This document shows, in pieces, positions 44,567 to 54,211 of a stretch of DNA of 64,000 nt. The translations under genes were made by a program, and so were the position numbers. Numbering within the stretch: position 1 is the stretch's first letter; each line of letters begins with the position of its first letter. A model generated the notes under the pieces. That model searched no databases, was not told the DNA's origin, and worked only from the letters and a program-made list of their open reading frames with translations. The DNA comes from Stutzerimonas stutzeri (GTDB taxonomy: Bacteria > Pseudomonadota > Gammaproteobacteria > Pseudomonadales > Pseudomonadaceae): contig NZ_JAMOIC010000015.1 of the NCBI RefSeq assembly GCF_024448895.1, forward strand, positions 62,001 to 126,000, in the 5' to 3' direction.

Positions 44567-46792
44567 TTAACCCTCAATCTCATCCAGCAAAGCCTTGACC
44601 TCATCCTGCGATGGCAACGCCTGCGCCTGGTTTTCAATGGCTTTTACTTCGATCAGCCCCGACATTGCGGCGGCGTTCTTGGTCAGCGTCCAACCGTTGT
44701 CGGCGTTCCACACAATGTCACCGTTTTCGAGTTCGGGGTTTTCCAGCGTTTGGATAAGCGCCTCGCATTTAAAGAGCTTCTCACCCACTTTTTTTGCCGA
44801 CTCCGACGCCCCAAAAACACTCCGAGACTGCGCATCCAGGGCTTTATCGAGGCGGAGTTTGAGGTCGTCGCGTTCTTCCTTGAGGTTACCAAGCTTCACG
44901 TCATCCCCTTTGACGCAACCGAGCAGCCCGCAGTCTAAACAGGCACCCATTTTCGGGCAGGGCTCGGATGCAAAGTTGTGCACACAGACGCCGAGATGGG
45001 TTTGATGGATAATGCGGTCCTGCTCACCCTCGCGCAGTTCCCTCACATCTACCAGGCTCAGCGGCTGATTGGTTTTGACCTTGTTCAGACGCTGAGCAGC
45101 GGTGCTGTGCTTCGTTTTGGGGTGGTAAGCCGCAACTGCTTGGGTGCGTTCCTCGATGGTTTCATGGTTGTAGACCGACCCCATCGTCGTGCGCCCGGAG
45201 AAGGCGTCAATTAGGAGTTGCGACAGACCGGCCTGGTGCATCCGCGTGTTCAATTCGTGCCGAAACGCATGCGTGTTGACCTTGACACCAGGGTAGCCAT
45301 AGCGCTCGAACAGGCCTTTCTTTGTCTGGTTGCTCGTACCGCCTAATTGCGCATTCAATCGGTTAGTTTTCGCCGCGATCTCCACGCCAAACCCGTGTTT
45401 CACAACGTGAGCTGAGTCTTCAGTCAGTGCTCCCGTTCGCACTGTGAACAACGCATCACGATACTTCACACGAGCTTTGCCCTCCGTGTACGGCGTAGTG
45501 TATGGAAAATCCTTTGGAAGATACTTCTCCCGCAACAGCACATTGAGCTTGCGGAGCGTGATCACACTCCGGTCGTCAAGTTCAACACCCTGGACTCCTG
45601 GCCTACCCTCGACGAAGTTCTTCTTCCTTGGGGTTTTCCACCCATCACGGATCTCGCCCAAAAGGGCTCGGGCGGCGGGGCTAAGCGCCTTTCGCTTCTC
45701 CAGAGATTTCAGGAACTTGGCAACAAATATCTCTCGCGAGCCACGGTCCTTAGAAATGGTGAGTTTCAGCGCTGCACAGGCTTCGTCGTACGTAAGCGGT
45801 TCATCAGGCCCCTTGGGTGGCAGTCCTTCATGGGGCGGAAACTCATCGGGATGGTTTTCCAGCCAGGCGGAGTAATCCCGCGCCTCATCGGTGATAGGTT
45901 TCAGTAACGCGATGACCCGCTCGACGACCGGCTCCATCTCCGGCTTAACGACGGGCTTCAGCGTCACCTGGTTTATTTTTTCCGCGTACCAGCGCACGAA
46001 CATGCGCCGATTGCCCTGGGTATCCTCCTTGAATACCAGGCAATCCAATTCAACATCCGCCAATTCACCCACGCGACTGGGTACACTCAGCAACAGCGCA
46101 CAGGCGGATGTCACAACGGTATCGAGCGGACGGGTCGCTTCGTTAGTGAACATTTCCCCGAGGGCTCTGATCGCGTCAGGGTTGGGCAGCTTCTGTTCCC
46201 GATCCGCTTTTTGCTGCTTGAGCGTGCCAAGCGACCTCTGCGTCAGCGGAGAGGTCCATCGGAAATCTAACTTGAGCAGTTTTTTGGCCCGCATCAGGGC
46301 GATGATGGCCTCAAGTGTCTTACTGAAACAGTATGCGGTGTTGCCTTTTGTCCAGTGACGGCTCATGTGCTCGCACGCTTCATTACAGACAGCGGCGGAC
46401 ACCCGCGTCACATCCCGCGTGCCGGTCAACTCGAACAGGGCGACTTCCAGCGCGGCCAAAACTCTCAGCCATTCTTTCGTCGCCTTTTTCTGCAAATACA
46501 CCCTTCGATACACCACTATGGCTTTGGCAAACTCCGTGAAAGGTGCCTGCATCGCCTTTGGGGCAACTTTGGTCGTTCCGAGCGCCGTGAAGCTACAGCC
46601 TTCGAAGCCATGCGGGTGCCAACTGCCGTCTTCCCAGCGAATACTCGCGTGCACTCGATTGGGAATGCCTTTGGGCAGGGTCTGTTTTGCCCATTCGATA
46701 AACGCCGCGAGCTGAGCCTCTGCAGCGAGTTGGCTCCTGGGCTTAAAAACGACAATGTTGTTCGTCGGTTCAGAATAAAACGCATCGGTCAT
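44567..46792 (-). CDS. Large tyrosine recombinase with C-terminal cysteine cluster (VPA1269/GmtZ-like)
   Basis: 741 residues. Catalytic positions: Arg in LLSVPSRVGELADVELD, HAFRHELNTR (H-x-x-R) and Tyr in TTMGSVYNHETIEER. After the catalytic domain a cysteine cluster (CVHNFASEPCPKMGACLDCG) probably binds zinc, followed by a coiled coil and a WNADNGWTLT segment. The start overlaps the preceding gene by ATGA. Resembles the VPA1269 family, renamed GmtZ in the gamma-mobile-trio description, from memory. Confidence 0.75.
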   Translation of the reverse strand: MTDAFYSEPTNNIVVFKPRSQLAAEAQLAAFIEWAKQTLPKGIPNRVHASIRWEDGSWHPHGFEGCSFTALGTTKVAPKAMQAPFTEFAKAIVVYRRVYLQKKATKEWLRVLAALEVALFELTGTRDVTRVSAAVCNEACEHMSRHWTKGNTAYCFSKTLEAIIALMRAKKLLKLDFRWTSPLTQRSLGTLKQQKADREQKLPNPDAIRALGEMFTNEATRPLDTVVTSACALLLSVPSRVGELADVELDCLVFKEDTQGNRRMFVRWYAEKINQVTLKPVVKPEMEPVVERVIALLKPITDEARDYSAWLENHPDEFPPHEGLPPKGPDEPLTYDEACAALKLTISKDRGSREIFVAKFLKSLEKRKALSPAARALLGEIRDGWKTPRKKNFVEGRPGVQGVELDDRSVITLRKLNVLLREKYLPKDFPYTTPYTEGKARVKYRDALFTVRTGALTEDSAHVVKHGFGVEIAAKTNRLNAQLGGTSNQTKKGLFERYGYPGVKVNTHAFRHELNTRMHQAGLSQLLIDAFSGRTTMGSVYNHETIEERTQAVAAYHPKTKHSTAAQRLNKVKTNQPLSLVDVRELREGEQDRIIHQTHLGVCVHNFASEPCPKMGACLDCGLLGCVKGDDVKLGNLKEERDDLKLRLDKALDAQSRSVFGASESAKKVGEKLFKCEALIQTLENPELENGDIVWNADNGWTLTKNAAAMSGLIEVKAIENQAQALPSQDEVKALLDEIEG

Positions 46793-48375
46793 TCGCCTAT
46801 CCTCCCCGATCGGAGCATGGCCTCACAATCTAGAATCACCTTTCGGCAAGCCAGAATGGCCCGATCCCAGAGCACACCGGTCGTTTTATCCATTGCAATG
46901 GTTTGCGCCCGACGACGTTCCAATCGCTCAAGGACCGCACGGTGATTGGCGTGCAGAAGGGGTTGGAATTTTCCGCATGCGTAACAGGTGTCCGGCGCAT
47001 CGAGATGGCAGGCGGCAGTGGCACCGCATACTGCCACATCCTCGATTTGTCGATCCGCTCGATCCCCGTTTTTCGCTGAGGTGCGATCCGTGACGATGAT
47101 CCCGGTGAACGCATTCACAACCAAGGCCAGATGGTCGCTCATCTTCGCGTCGATCAACGCCAGCAACTCCGGCGACACGGCGCGGTACTTCCGCACTGCT
47201 CGAGTATCGCTTTGCATCAAAGCACGTGCCATCGTCCACTCATCCAGTCCCGCATTGGAAAGGTCCGTGCCGAGGGTGTGCCTGAACCGGTGCCCACGCG
47301 TCACTTTCAGCGGCTGCTGGGTGCGAGGCGAAATCGGAAAGCCCTCCATCCGCTCGATGCACCTAAGCCAACGCCTGATCGTGCCTGACCCGATATGAAA
47401 GGTCGGCTGCGGCGCGGCTTCGAGGTCTTTTTGAAGGGGGCTGTCGAGCAAAACAGGGGGAGTCAACCGCTCCCGACATCCTGCTTCATCATTCAGCTTC
47501 CGACGAAAGAGGGGTACATTCTCAATGGCTGCATTCCAGTCGGCACCGTCTGGATACGCTTGCCAGAGTTGCGCCAGAACCATTGCTTTGTAGGCCCGCA
47601 CAGTGTTGAAGAGGTCCTCATCCAGACTGAATGTTTCGGCCTTTGCACGCCAACCCGCCTCGTAGCCTTTTTGCTTTGCCCAATGAAACCTGACCGTGCA
47701 CCCCTGATCGATCTTCGTGAAATCACCAAAGACCATCATTCGCAACTGAAAGCCACGTTGCCCATAAATCATCATCAGGCGCAGGTACAGGTACTGCTCG
47801 CAATCTAACTGCCCATGACAAAACTGCTCATGTATCCATTGATGCAGCGCGTCCTGCTCAAACTGTGTGAGTGGGCCTTGTTCGGGGTCCAGGCTGAGGA
47901 TCACATCGTTGCTGGTTCTCTTTTTCCTGGGCATTGCCTTGTAGGCATCTATCAGAAGTTGCGATGGGCGCTGTTCGAGGGATTCGCAGTCGTGCCAAAA
48001 CGCCATGAAAGCGGCAATCGCACAAAACTCACCTGTGGTAAAGCGCTCCCGCAAATCGATCAAGTGATCCTCGTTGAACGGGTCAATCCCGTCCTGAGCA
48101 GCCCGCGACAACACATTGGCGGCCTTCGCAACTGTGATCGCTGCCATATCGGCCATTCGGTACGCCAGGGCGGCATGCAACCAGCGCTGCAAATCCGGCG
48201 AGACGCAGGCAATAGCCGCTTTCCAGTTGACTGAGTAATGAGCCGATTTATCTGGTCTCCACACCGGTTCGATGGGTGTGAACACCTCCCCACATTTCGC
48301 CAGGCGAGGCGTGTTCAACCACGCATCGAGGCTGTCCTTCGTGGGTGCCTGAAGTGCTTCGAAGGAGATTTTCAC
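46789..48375 (-). CDS. Second tyrosine recombinase of the module
   Basis: 528 residues from GTG at 48375 (CAGGAG 8 bp upstream), overlapping the preceding gene stop by 4 bp. Catalytic features: Arg in YGQRGFQLRMM, HRFRHTLGTDL (H-x-x-R) and Tyr in AVRKYRAVS. The C-terminal tail CGATAACHLDAPDTCYACGK is a zinc-like cysteine motif also seen in Tn554 TnpB-type proteins. A longer in-frame extension to 48525 overlaps the upstream gene and lacks a ribosome site. Confidence 0.75.
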   Translation of the reverse strand: MKISFEALQAPTKDSLDAWLNTPRLAKCGEVFTPIEPVWRPDKSAHYSVNWKAAIACVSPDLQRWLHAALAYRMADMAAITVAKAANVLSRAAQDGIDPFNEDHLIDLRERFTTGEFCAIAAFMAFWHDCESLEQRPSQLLIDAYKAMPRKKRTSNDVILSLDPEQGPLTQFEQDALHQWIHEQFCHGQLDCEQYLYLRLMMIYGQRGFQLRMMVFGDFTKIDQGCTVRFHWAKQKGYEAGWRAKAETFSLDEDLFNTVRAYKAMVLAQLWQAYPDGADWNAAIENVPLFRRKLNDEAGCRERLTPPVLLDSPLQKDLEAAPQPTFHIGSGTIRRWLRCIERMEGFPISPRTQQPLKVTRGHRFRHTLGTDLSNAGLDEWTMARALMQSDTRAVRKYRAVSPELLALIDAKMSDHLALVVNAFTGIIVTDRTSAKNGDRADRQIEDVAVCGATAACHLDAPDTCYACGKFQPLLHANHRAVLERLERRRAQTIAMDKTTGVLWDRAILACRKVILDCEAMLRSGRIGE

Positions 48376-49637
48376 TCTGGAACTCCTGGTGTCTTGCCGG
48401 CCTTTTGACCATTGGCCGTAAACCGCTCGGCCCGTTTCTGTATCGCTTTGTCTGCCTCTTCCTTCCAGAACTTCGCGCCGTAGAGGCCGGGCATGTTCGA
48501 CTCGGGGCTCCAGCCGAACATCCATGTGAGGGTCTTTTGAACTTGCGTGGTGCGATCCTCCGGCGTGAGCGCTGCCAGTTCCTCACGCATGCTTTCCAGC
48601 ATCGTGTAGACCGCGTCATGCCTCAAAATATGCGTGTGCACATGAGCCAGTTCCGGCGCTACTTCTCGGACCCTGGACAGAACGCCATCCACTGCCTTGA
48701 TGGTTAGAGGTCCGCCCTCATTTCGCTTGTGTGCCACGAGCAAAAACGGATGCCTTGTCGCTTGCGATTTGCCGTTACGGGGCTTTCTGCGGCGATATTC
48801 CGATTCGTACTTAGTGATTGCGCCATACAGGTCATCGGTCATCACCAGCATGCGCTCGCGGGTTTTGAACTGAGGAGCCATGGTTCGTGGATCGAGGCTC
48901 TCATCCTCCAGGTTGACCACCGCTAGCTGACGACTGTGCCAGTGAATATCGCTGGTCTTGATCAGCAGCATCTCGGAGCGTCGCAGCCCCATGTCTAGAC
49001 CCAATAGCAAAATGATGTAGTTACGCAGCCTGATGGCTTCATCTGAAAAGGGGTTCTCGCCGCAATCCGGATGCATGATTTCCAGCAATCGAGTTCGCGC
49101 CTGGCTCGTAAGCCCCTTCATTTCGTCCGTTCGCGTTTTTTTCCACGCAGGGCTGGCTGCTTTGATCTTGCGGTTGATGCGCCTCTTTAGATCGTCAACT
49201 GCCTCATATCGTGTTGAGTGATCACCCAACTTGTCATAGAGGAAGGCCAGATAGTCGCGTACCGCCTCGATTCGCTGCTGCGCATGAACTTTGCCGACGG
49301 ATTTGTAGGTGGTCGGATGCAAACGCCCCCCCGCATACTTCATGGCCAAGGTTTCCTTGCTGAACCCCGCGTCCGACACAAACCTAGAAAGCTCACTGTC
49401 TGTGAGGTATTGGCTGTGAGGGCGCTGTTCGAGGTGAGAAATCAGATCAATGGAAGAAAAAGCCAGAAACTCCTCAAACACAGCCAGATGTTCAAGGTAC
49501 TTCTTGGTTGTTTCGAGGGCTCTGCCCGAGTGCTCCATGGTGATGTATAGGTTGGGGTAGTACGCAGGGATGTGGTCTTGCACCAGCAACTTTCTTCGAG
49601 CAGCATTCACCACCAGCTCTATGACTTGGAAACCCAT
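48372..49637 (-). CDS. First tyrosine recombinase of the module (GmtY/TnpA-like)
   Basis: 421 residues. Arm and core-binding region to about residue 170, then catalytic Arg in GLDMGLRRSEML (219/220), HTHILRH (H336, R339), a Trp in the usual His position (FGWSPES, 376) and catalytic Tyr in GLYGAKFW (386). GAGGGAGC precedes the ATG and TATACT lies about 30 bp upstream. First gene of a four-gene overlapping operon. Clearly an active-looking recombinase; the gamma-mobile-trio name is inferred. Confidence 0.8.
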   Translation of the reverse strand: MGFQVIELVVNAARRKLLVQDHIPAYYPNLYITMEHSGRALETTKKYLEHLAVFEEFLAFSSIDLISHLEQRPHSQYLTDSELSRFVSDAGFSKETLAMKYAGGRLHPTTYKSVGKVHAQQRIEAVRDYLAFLYDKLGDHSTRYEAVDDLKRRINRKIKAASPAWKKTRTDEMKGLTSQARTRLLEIMHPDCGENPFSDEAIRLRNYIILLLGLDMGLRRSEMLLIKTSDIHWHSRQLAVVNLEDESLDPRTMAPQFKTRERMLVMTDDLYGAITKYESEYRRRKPRNGKSQATRHPFLLVAHKRNEGGPLTIKAVDGVLSRVREVAPELAHVHTHILRHDAVYTMLESMREELAALTPEDRTTQVQKTLTWMFGWSPESNMPGLYGAKFWKEEADKAIQKRAERFTANGQKAGKTPGVPE

Positions 49638-49784
49638 GTTGCTCCCTCATAAAACATAACTTTTCCAAGTATAGTCAGGGGCATCGGACGGTCAGCGCAA
49701 AACTTAACGTTCATTTTTCAGAATTTAAGCGCCTGTCTCTACCTTTAAGGCATTGAAAATACAGGATTAAAGGCGAATCAAACC
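49638..49784. promoter_or_regulatory. Junction region between recombinase module and ettA
   Basis: Contains a minus-strand -10 TATACT for the recombinase operon at about 49669-49674 and an AT-rich tract with the palindrome AACGTT near 49708. The right end of the element should lie between here and the ettA ATG. The ettA ribosome site is weak (AAAGG), and its promoter must lie in the same 150 bp. Confidence 0.45.
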
Positions 49785-51476
49785 ATGTCAAAAAATGACA
49801 AAGCAGGCAAAACAGGCTCTTACGTCTATACCATGCATCGGCTCGGCAAAGTCGTTCCGCCGAAGCGTGAAATTCTCAAGAACATTTCCCTGTCGTTCTT
49901 TCCCGGCGCCAAGATCGGCGTGCTCGGCCTCAACGGCTCGGGCAAGTCCACCCTGCTGAAGATCATGGCGGGTGTCGACACCGAATTCGATGGCGAAGCG
50001 CGGGCGATGCCCGAATTGAACGTCGGCTACCTCCCGCAGGAACCCGAGCTCGATCCAAGCAAGACTGTGCGCGAAGTCGTAGAAGAAGCGGTCAGCAGCA
50101 TTAAGGACGCCCAGGCACGCCTGGACGAGGTTTACGCTGCCTATGCCGAACCCGACGCGGACTTCGACAAGTTGGCGTCCGAGCAGGCCAAACTCGAAGC
50201 CATCCTGCAGGCCAGCGACGGGCACAACCTCGAGCGCCAGCTGGAAGTTGCCGCCGATGCCCTGCGCCTGCCGCCATGGGACGCAACGGTCGAGCACCTG
50301 TCCGGCGGCGAGAAGCGCCGTGTCGCGCTGTGCCGCCTGCTGCTGTCTGCACCGGACATGCTGCTGCTGGACGAACCGACCAACCACCTGGACGCCGATT
50401 CGGTGGCCTGGCTGGAGCACTTCCTCCATGACTTCCCCGGCACCGTGGTTGCGATCACCCACGATCGTTACTTCCTCGACAACGTGGCTGGCTGGATTCT
50501 GGAACTCGACCGCGGCCAGGGCATTCCTTACGAGGGCAACTACTCCGGCTGGCTGGAAGCGAAATCCAACCGTCTGGCGCAGGAATCCAAGCAGCAGTCG
50601 GCTCATGAAAAGGCCATGAAGGAAGAACTGGAGTGGGTGCGCAAAGGCGCCAAGGCCCGCCAGTCCAAATCCAAGGCACGCCTGCAGCGCTTCGAGGAAA
50701 TGCAGTCGCAGGAATTCCAGAAGCGCAGCGAAACCAACGAAATCTACATCCCCGCAGGCCCACGTCTGGGCGACAAGGTCATCGACTTCAACAACGTCAC
50801 CAAGAGCTACGGTGATCGCGTGCTGATCGAGGACCTGTCGTTCAGCATGCCCAAGGGCGCCATCGTTGGAGTGATCGGCGGTAACGGAGCGGGCAAGTCC
50901 ACCCTGTTCCGCATGATCATGGGCAAGGAGCAGCCAGATTCGGGCAGCATCGAAATCGGCGATACCGTGCAGGTCGCCTGTGTCGATCAGAGCCGCGATG
51001 ACCTGGATGGCAGCAAATCCGTATGGGAAGCGGTATCCGACGGCGCTGACATGATCCGCATCGGCAACTACGAAGTCCCGTCGCGCACCTACGTGGGGCG
51101 TTTCAACTTCAAGGGCGGTGACCAGCAGAAGTTCGTCAAGGACCTCTCCGGCGGTGAGCGCGGTCGCCTGCACCTGGCGCTGACGCTCAAGGAAGGCGCC
51201 AACGTGCTGCTGCTCGACGAACCGTCCAACGACCTCGACGTGGAAACCCTGCGCTCGCTGGAAGAGGCGCTGCTGGACTTCCCCGGCGCGGCTATCGTGA
51301 TTTCCCACGATCGCTGGTTCCTGGACCGTGTCGCCACCCACATCCTGTCCTATGAGGACAATGGCGATATCGTCTTCTTCGAAGGCAACTACACCGAGTA
51401 CGAAGCCGACCGCAAGAAGCGCCTCGGCGACGCTGCCGCTCAGCCGCACCGGGTGAAGTACAAGAAACTCGCCTGA
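49785..51476 (+). CDS. ettA: Energy-dependent translational throttle protein EttA (ABC-F)
   Basis: 563 residues with two ABC domains: Walker A GLNGSGKSTL and GGNGAGKSTL, signatures LSGGEKRRVAL and LSGGERGRLHL, and a linker rich in basic residues between them. EttA binds the ribosomal E site and gates entry into elongation according to the ATP/ADP ratio. The N-terminus (YVYTMHRLGKVVPPKREIL) is diagnostic for EttA. First core gene to the right of the recombinase module. Confidence 0.95.
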   Translation: MSKNDKAGKTGSYVYTMHRLGKVVPPKREILKNISLSFFPGAKIGVLGLNGSGKSTLLKIMAGVDTEFDGEARAMPELNVGYLPQEPELDPSKTVREVVEEAVSSIKDAQARLDEVYAAYAEPDADFDKLASEQAKLEAILQASDGHNLERQLEVAADALRLPPWDATVEHLSGGEKRRVALCRLLLSAPDMLLLDEPTNHLDADSVAWLEHFLHDFPGTVVAITHDRYFLDNVAGWILELDRGQGIPYEGNYSGWLEAKSNRLAQESKQQSAHEKAMKEELEWVRKGAKARQSKSKARLQRFEEMQSQEFQKRSETNEIYIPAGPRLGDKVIDFNNVTKSYGDRVLIEDLSFSMPKGAIVGVIGGNGAGKSTLFRMIMGKEQPDSGSIEIGDTVQVACVDQSRDDLDGSKSVWEAVSDGADMIRIGNYEVPSRTYVGRFNFKGGDQQKFVKDLSGGERGRLHLALTLKEGANVLLLDEPSNDLDVETLRSLEEALLDFPGAAIVISHDRWFLDRVATHILSYEDNGDIVFFEGNYTEYEADRKKRLGDAAAQPHRVKYKKLA

Positions 51477-51484
51477 TGAGAACG

Positions 51485-51512
51485 GAAAACGGAGCTGCAA
51501 AGCTCCGTTTTC
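51485..51512 (+). terminator. Terminator of ettA
   Basis: GAAAACGGAGCT and AGCTCCGTTTTC form a 12-bp stem with a GCAA loop, with A and T tracts on either side, so it can terminate in both directions. Confidence 0.85.
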
Positions 51513-51626
51513 CTGCGTGCAGAACAAACCGGTAGCGACTGGCTGGATGCCAGACTTGTCACCTTGGACGCTCGGCACTGCCCCCTGCACTGCCAGCTTT
51601 GAATTCAAAGGACGGATAACCACCAC

Positions 51627-53618
51627 ATGGCGGCCCTGGGATTACGTGGCAAATCGCTGTTGGCGTTATTGCTGACCTTTGTTCTTGCGATAGGTGTTGC
51701 GGCGCTGGTCGGGCGAGAAGCGCTCAAAGGTATACAGAGCCGGTTCGGCGATGCCTATGCGCGCAACGTCGTGCAGTTCAACCGCGAGCGGCTTTTCGCT
51801 CCGGTTACGCGCGAGCTGGCACTGGCGCAGCGTCTGGCCGAATCGCAGATCACCCGGGCATGGCTGCGCGACGAAGAGGATCCCGCCAAGCGTGCGCTGT
51901 TCTTCAGCGAGGCAGCCGGTTATCAAAGAGCGCTTTCCGATCACTCCTACTTCGCCGCTTCGGCGGCCAGTGGCCGCTACTACTCGAACGGTGATGAGCT
52001 GGTCCCGAGTGAGGCGCCACGTTACGAGATGAGCCCGGATGCAAGCGAGGATGAATGGTTCTATATCACCCTCAGATCCGATGCCCCCTACCACCTCAAC
52101 GTTGATCGCTCGGCTGTCAGTCAGGACTTGAAGATCTGGTTCAACGTTGTCGTGCGCGACGATGATCAGCCGCTGGGCGTTGTCGGCTCGGGAATCAGCC
52201 TGAACGCGTTCATCAATGATTTCATCAGGGATGACAAGGCAGGCGTCGAGTCGATGGTGCTCGACAGCTACGGCTCGATTCTGGTCCACCCGAACCAGAA
52301 TCTGGTAACGATTAATGCGGACACCCCGCAGGGCCGGTCCCTGTCAACCAATCTGCTGGGCCTGCTCGATGACATCGACCAGGCCACAGCGCTGCGCCAG
52401 GCCATGGCATACAGTCGAGAGCACCCAGGCGACACGGCCACGCTGCAGGTAAGCATCGACAACGAACCAAGGCTGTTGGCGATGGCCTGGATTCCAGAGC
52501 TGGAATGGTTCGTCACCAGTACCGTCGATTTACGCACCGCACAGGTGGTGGAGATCAGGCCGCTGCTGCCGGCCATCGGCGCGGTTCTGCTGCTGTTTCT
52601 ACTGCTCATCGCCGGAGGCGCCTGGCTGGTCGACAGACTCGTGCTTCGCCCTCTGCGTCAGCTGCGCAAGAGCGCTCAAGCTATCGCTGCCGGGCAATTC
52701 GATACGCCGCTGCCGAAGATGCGGAACGATGAAATCGGTGAGCTAAGCGCGGCATTCGGCAGCATGGCGCAGAAGGTTCGGAGCCATACCGGTGAACTGG
52801 AGAGCCGCGTGCGCGAGCGGACCCGTGAGCTTGAGCAGGTCAACCGAGACATGGCCGCCGCCCACAAGAAAATCGACGACTCGATCGAATATGCCAGCCT
52901 GATCCAGCATTCGATCCTTCCCAAGCGTCAGCTGATGGCCGACCTCGACGAACGCCACGCGGTGCTCTGGCACCCACGGGACGTCGTCGGCGGCGACTTC
53001 TATGTATACCGCTCCGCCGAACACGGCTGCCTGCTTGGCGTGGTCGACTGCGCCGGACACGGTGTTCCGGGCGCCCTGATGACCATGCTCGCCCATGCCA
53101 CGATCGACCAGGCGATTGCCGACGCAGGGCTGCATGACCCTGCCGCGATTCTTGCCCGCACCGACGCCATCGTGCGCAAGATGCTGCGTGACGATGCAGT
53201 CGAACACGCGCTCGCCACCAATATGGACGTGGGCTTGGCCTACGTTGACTTCAGCCGCAGGACCGTGACTTATGCAGGCGCCAAGGTCGCGCTTTACTAC
53301 AGCGACGGCGAACGCATAGACGAACTGCGCGCAGGGCGGCGAGCGATCGGGGACCGTCGACCGTGCGAATACCAGAATGCCGACATCCAGCTCGAGCCGG
53401 GACGTACCTTTTATCTCGCCACAGATGGGTTCCTTGACCAGGCAGGCGGTGAGCTAGGCTATGGCTTTGGTAACAGTCGCTTCGCTGAGATGATCCTGCG
53501 TCATGCTCGTCTTCCCATGAGTGAGCAGTGCGCCGCGTTCAAAGCCACTCTGGATGAATACCAGGGCGATTACCCCCAGCGTGACGACATCACAATGCTG
53601 TGTTTCCGTTTCGATTGA
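51627..53618 (+). CDS. siaA: SiaA, membrane PP2C-type phosphatase
   Basis: 663 residues, the same length as Pseudomonas aeruginosa SiaA. TM1 about 8-29, extracytoplasmic Cache-like sensor, TM2 about 314-336, HAMP (about 338-392), short coiled coil, then SpoIIE/PP2C phosphatase with GGDFYVYRS, DCAGHGVPGALM and ATDGFLDQAGG. In the known system SiaA dephosphorylates SiaC in response to carbon source or surfactant and so switches on SiaD. First gene of siaABCD. Confidence 0.92.
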   Translation: MAALGLRGKSLLALLLTFVLAIGVAALVGREALKGIQSRFGDAYARNVVQFNRERLFAPVTRELALAQRLAESQITRAWLRDEEDPAKRALFFSEAAGYQRALSDHSYFAASAASGRYYSNGDELVPSEAPRYEMSPDASEDEWFYITLRSDAPYHLNVDRSAVSQDLKIWFNVVVRDDDQPLGVVGSGISLNAFINDFIRDDKAGVESMVLDSYGSILVHPNQNLVTINADTPQGRSLSTNLLGLLDDIDQATALRQAMAYSREHPGDTATLQVSIDNEPRLLAMAWIPELEWFVTSTVDLRTAQVVEIRPLLPAIGAVLLLFLLLIAGGAWLVDRLVLRPLRQLRKSAQAIAAGQFDTPLPKMRNDEIGELSAAFGSMAQKVRSHTGELESRVRERTRELEQVNRDMAAAHKKIDDSIEYASLIQHSILPKRQLMADLDERHAVLWHPRDVVGGDFYVYRSAEHGCLLGVVDCAGHGVPGALMTMLAHATIDQAIADAGLHDPAAILARTDAIVRKMLRDDAVEHALATNMDVGLAYVDFSRRTVTYAGAKVALYYSDGERIDELRAGRRAIGDRRPCEYQNADIQLEPGRTFYLATDGFLDQAGGELGYGFGNSRFAEMILRHARLPMSEQCAAFKATLDEYQGDYPQRDDITMLCFRFD

Positions 53619-53646
53619 GCGTCATCCACCGGAGCCGAGTTACCCC

Positions 53647-54192
53647 ATGGAAAGCCTTGACCTGTTCGCCATGCGCGAAAGCTACAATCGGCAGCAGATT
53701 ATGCTGTGCTTCAACGGACCGATATCGCGCAGCCTCATCGAGGAGATAGGCAACGCGCTGCGCAATTACCTGGCAGCCGATCACGCCAATCCGTCTTCCG
53801 CCATGGATGTCTTCGCCGTTTACATAGAGATGACGCAGAACATCCGCCACTACGCCAAGGTGCACAACTGGGCGGACCAGGAGGCTGGCGCCACGGTCGT
53901 GGTCGCGCGCAACGATGCCGATGGCCGCTATGTGGTGTCAGCCGGCAACCTCATCGAGACGGCCGACGGCGAAGCGCTTCTGGCGACGATCAAGGATCTG
54001 GCCGGTCTGGACAAGACCCAGCTCAAGGCAAGGTACAAAGAACAATTGCGCAAACCCCGTAAAGACAACACTGTCAGCGGTGCCGGTTTAGGGCTTATCG
54101 ATATCGCGCGCAAATCCAGTGAACCATTGAAAGCATCGCTCCAAGCCGTTGCCGATGGCCGATCCTTCATCAGCCTGAGCGCGGTCATCTGA
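53647..54192 (+). CDS. siaB: SiaB, kinase of SiaC
   Basis: 181 residues. A HATPase-like fold: N-box YIEMTQNIRHYA and G-box SGAGLGLIDIAR. In the known pathway SiaB phosphorylates SiaC on a threonine, counteracting SiaA. The ATG at 53647 is 28 bp after siaA. Confidence 0.9.
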   Translation: MESLDLFAMRESYNRQQIMLCFNGPISRSLIEEIGNALRNYLAADHANPSSAMDVFAVYIEMTQNIRHYAKVHNWADQEAGATVVVARNDADGRYVVSAGNLIETADGEALLATIKDLAGLDKTQLKARYKEQLRKPRKDNTVSGAGLGLIDIARKSSEPLKASLQAVADGRSFISLSAVI

Positions 54193-54211
54193 CTTCAAGA
54201 GCCATAACCAC

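Noticed and set aside
49788-51626. 612-residue open frame antisense to ettA
   Set aside because: It mirrors ettA completely; GC-rich Pseudomonas genes commonly leave an open antisense frame, and the translation has no recognisable domain.
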